Of a stretch of 7,576 nt of DNA, positions 6,436-7,576 are shown piece by piece. Origin of the DNA: Bacillota bacterium. GTDB taxonomy: Bacteria > Bacillota > UBA994. The notes under the pieces are model-generated. The model was given only the letters and a program-made list of their open reading frames with translations. It did not search any database and was not told the DNA's origin. Numbering within the stretch: the first letter of the stretch is position 1; the number at the start of each line of letters is the position of its first letter. The translations under genes were made by a program, and so were the position numbers. Location of the stretch: positions 1-7,576 of the forward strand of contig QLUC01000077.1 in NCBI GenBank assembly GCA_018725275.1, in the 5' to 3' direction.

Positions 6436-7114
6436 TGTCCCTCACCTCAAATTTATACCCTACCCCCCACACGGTCTGCACATAGGAGTAGCGTCCCACT
6501 AGTTCTAATTTTTGGCGAAGCTTCTTGATGTGGGTATCCACCGTGCGCGAATCGCCAAAAAACTCGTATCCCCACACCGAGTCAAGCAGCTGTTGGCGCG
6601 AAAAGACCTGGCCGGGATGGCGTATGAGGGCCCACAGTAGGTCGAATTCCTTAACAGTGAGGTCCACCGCGATTCCGCCAATGTTGACCGCCCTCTTGGC
6701 ATAGTCGATGCTCAACTCCGCCATGCTCACCACGGGTGAGCACTCGTCCTCGGGGGATGTGCGACGCAGCACCGCCCTCACTCTTGCGACCAATTCGCGG
6801 GGGCTAAAGGGCTTAGTGATATAGTCATCGGCTCCGATTTCTAACCCGCGCAGCTTATCCTCCTCGCTGGTGAGGGCGGTCAGCATGATAATCGGCGTCC
6901 TTGATCCTAAGCGCACTTGGCGACAAAACTCCCAGCCATCCATTCCGGGTAGCATCAAATCAAGGAGCACCAAGCTCGGCCTTTTTTCGCGAAAGACAAC
7001 AAGCCCCGCTTGCCCGTCCGAGGCCACGAGGATTTTGTACCCTTCTCTTTCTAAATAGGCTCGCATCAACTCAGCTAAGTGAATTTCGTCTTCGACAATG
7101 AGAATAGATGACAA
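6428..7114 (-). CDS. OmpR/PhoB-family DNA-binding response regulator
   Basis: This 228-residue protein has the standard OmpR-family length. The receiver domain (about residues 3-115) has acidic pocket residues D9 and E10, phosphoacceptor D52 (in LLDLMLPGMDGW), T79 and K101 (in TKPFSPREL). The C-terminal winged helix (about 128-225) includes LTVKEFDLLWALIRHPGQVFSR and ends VQTVWGVGYKF, typical of trans_reg_C domains. It should bind DNA after phosphorylation by the adjacent kinase. The start is TTG at 7114, directly after AGGGGGAGG; no in-frame ATG nearby gives an intact receiver. The stop overlaps the kinase start by 8 bases, indicating translational coupling. It resembles PhoP/ResD/WalR regulators, but the target genes cannot be told from sequence, so no symbol is given. 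Confidence 0.95.
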   Translation of the reverse strand: MSSILIVEDEIHLAELMRAYLEREGYKILVASDGQAGLVVFREKRPSLVLLDLMLPGMDGWEFCRQVRLGSRTPIIMLTALTSEEDKLRGLEIGADDYITKPFSPRELVARVRAVLRRTSPEDECSPVVSMAELSIDYAKRAVNIGGIAVDLTVKEFDLLWALIRHPGQVFSRQQLLDSVWGYEFFGDSRTVDTHIKKLRQKLELVGRYSYVQTVWGVGYKFEVRDNA

Positions 7115-7151
7115 TGTCCTCCCCCTCTGCCTTATCGCGAGTTTCGCCTTG

Positions 7152-7157
7152 AGTATA
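7152..7157 (-). promoter_or_regulatory. Candidate -10 box for the two-component operon
   Basis: The minus strand reads TATACT (5 of 6 to TATAAT), about 38 bases upstream of the response-regulator start. No acceptable -35 hexamer lies 16-18 bp upstream; the sequence there is A-rich. If this is the promoter it would be weak or activator-dependent, and the palindrome at 7182-7191 would lie near the -35 region. Confidence 0.35.
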
Positions 7158-7181
7158 CCTGCTAATTGTGAATTTTTGTTG

Positions 7182-7191
7182 TCAGCGCTGA
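7182..7191. repeat. Perfect 10-bp palindrome upstream of the response regulator
   Basis: TCAGCGCTGA is its own reverse complement. It lies between the rpsU terminator and a candidate -10 box (7152-7157), about 37-46 bases upstream of the inferred start of transcription. That is where an activator or autoregulator of the two-component operon could bind. No second copy was seen nearby, so this is a candidate site only. Confidence 0.35.
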
Positions 7192-7202
7192 TCCAAAGAT
7201 GA

Positions 7203-7239
7203 ACAAAAACCCACCCGTCAGCATTGCTGACCAGTGGGT
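7203..7239 (-). terminator. Rho-independent terminator after rpsU
   Basis: The arms at 7209-7222 and 7226-7239 form a 14-bp stem (outer ACCCAC/GTGGGT, inner GTCAGC/GCTGAC) interrupted by one 2-bp mismatch, with a 3-base loop. On the minus strand the stem is followed by TTTTTGTT. It sits about 30 bases past the rpsU stop and separates rpsU from the two-component genes. The plus-strand exit (CCTTATTTTA) is a much poorer U-tract. Confidence 0.88.
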
Positions 7240-7269
7240 CCTTATTTTAAGCATAGTACGTCTACTTGC

Positions 7270-7446
7270 TTAGGTGAATTTACGCTTGCGGGCCGCCTCA
7301 GACTTTTTCTTGCGGCGTACACTCGGCTTTTCATAATGTTCACGCTTGCGCACCTCAGAAAGAACCCCTGACTTCTGGCACTGACGCTTAAAGCGCTTTA
7401 GTGCTTGATCAAGGCTTTCGTCCTTCCTTACCTTAACTTCTGACAT
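7270..7446 (-). CDS. rpsU: 30S ribosomal protein S21
   Basis: The product is a 58-residue, very basic protein beginning MSEVKVRKDESLDQALKRFK, the characteristic start of bacterial S21, with the usual RKREHYEKPSVRRKKK middle and a Lys/Arg-rich tail ending RKFT. The length equals the family norm of about 57-58 residues. S21 binds the 30S subunit near the anti-Shine-Dalgarno region and assists translation initiation. The ATG at 7446 follows a GGAGGGAGGG ribosome binding site with a 7-base spacer. The gene has its own consensus promoter upstream and a hairpin terminator downstream, so it is probably transcribed mainly as a single gene. In many Bacillota rpsU is followed by yqeY and leads into the yqf-phoH-era cluster; here a two-component system follows instead. 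Confidence 0.97.
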   Translation of the reverse strand: MSEVKVRKDESLDQALKRFKRQCQKSGVLSEVRKREHYEKPSVRRKKKSEAARKRKFT

Positions 7447-7494
7447 TAAATTTCCCTCCCTCCGCCACTCAAGGATGCTCGGAGAAGTGTTGGG

Positions 7495-7504
7495 TCGTTA
7501 GTTT
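7495..7504. repeat. 10-bp direct repeat, copy in the rpsU leader
   Basis: This is the second perfect copy of TCGTTAGTTT (plus strand), matching 7551-7560. It falls roughly 7-16 bases inside the predicted rpsU transcript, so it could act as DNA (operator) or as part of the leader RNA. I see no strong hairpin built on it. Confidence 0.5.
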
Positions 7505-7517
7505 CTGCACTTCCGTA

Positions 7518-7523
7518 ATTATA
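7518..7523 (-). promoter_or_regulatory. rpsU promoter, -10 box
   Basis: The minus strand reads TATAAT, a perfect -10 consensus, with a 17-bp spacer to the TTGACA at 7541-7546. Both boxes and the spacer are optimal, which predicts a strong constitutive promoter, as expected for a ribosomal protein gene. Confidence 0.9.
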
Positions 7524-7540
7524 CCCTGCGACTGATGGGG

Positions 7541-7546
7541 TGTCAA
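7541..7546 (-). promoter_or_regulatory. rpsU promoter, -35 box
   Basis: The minus strand reads TTGACA here, a perfect match to the vegetative sigma-A (sigma-70) -35 consensus. It lies exactly 17 bp upstream of a perfect TATAAT at 7518-7523. Transcription would start near 7511 and run leftward into rpsU with a leader of about 65 bases. Confidence 0.9.
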
Positions 7547-7550
7547 CCTC

Positions 7551-7560
7551 TCGTTAGTTT
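7551..7560. repeat. 10-bp direct repeat, copy upstream of the rpsU promoter
   Basis: TCGTTAGTTT on the plus strand is identical to 7495-7504. This copy lies just upstream of the -35 box and the other lies just inside the predicted transcript. The two starts are 56 bp apart. A further partial copy, CGTTAG, sits at the window edge (7571-7576). Function is unknown; a paired regulator site is possible, and so is chance. Confidence 0.5.
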
Positions 7561-7576
7561 GCCCTGTACCCGTTAG

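Noticed and set aside
7203..7239. rpsU-RR hairpin read as a bidirectional terminator
   Set aside because: No plus-strand gene ends here, and the plus-strand tail lacks a good U-run, so only the minus-strand role is called.
7447..7511. rpsU leader as a possible riboswitch or ribosomal-protein autoregulatory RNA
   Set aside because: It is only about 65 bases, with no convincing stem or known leader motif visible. Only the direct repeat is reported.

Overview
The window carries one co-oriented block of genes, all on the minus strand. It is a variant of the conserved Bacillota (Firmicutes) chromosomal cluster rpsU ... yqfC-yqfD-phoH-yqfF(pgpH)-ybeY-dgkA-(cdd/era). This order, strong purine-rich ribosome binding sites, frequent GTG/TTG starts and a sigma-A-type promoter point to a Bacillota chromosome. 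G+C looks near one half by eye. The sequence alone does not allow a genus to be named.

Layout in transcription order (high to low coordinates). (1) rpsU (7270-7446) has a textbook TTGACA-17-TATAAT promoter upstream and a hairpin terminator downstream. (2) A two-component system follows: an OmpR-family response regulator (6428-7114) whose end overlaps its membrane histidine kinase (4684-6435), closed by a perfect hairpin terminator near 4617-4649. (3) Next is a reduced yqfC/yqfD locus (4137-4570). The first ~55 residues of a YqfC-like protein are joined in frame to the last ~85 residues of a YqfD-like protein, and a single-base frameshift separates off the last ~27 residues. (4) Then come phoH (3155-4108), pgpH/yqfF (1061-3154), ybeY (649-1110) and dgkA (284-658), which abut or overlap. 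(5) Last are a possible 61-residue membrane protein (9-194) and the ribosome binding site and start codon of the next gene (start at 3).

The genes cover translation and rRNA maturation (S21, YbeY, possibly PhoH), cyclic-di-AMP breakdown (PgpH), lipid-carrier or diacylglycerol phosphorylation (DgkA) and signal transduction (the two-component pair). yqfC and yqfD belong to the mother-cell sporulation programme in spore formers, so their collapse into a broken remnant suggests a lineage that has lost, or is losing, sporulation.

No mobile element, CRISPR array, tRNA or rRNA was seen, and no gene-free stretch exceeds 300 bases. The most notable points are the yqfC-yqfD deletion fusion with its frameshift, an Asp-to-Arg change at a normally conserved active-site position of DgkA, an irregular phoH start, and paired 10-bp direct repeats around the rpsU promoter. 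I found no convincing new multi-gene system.
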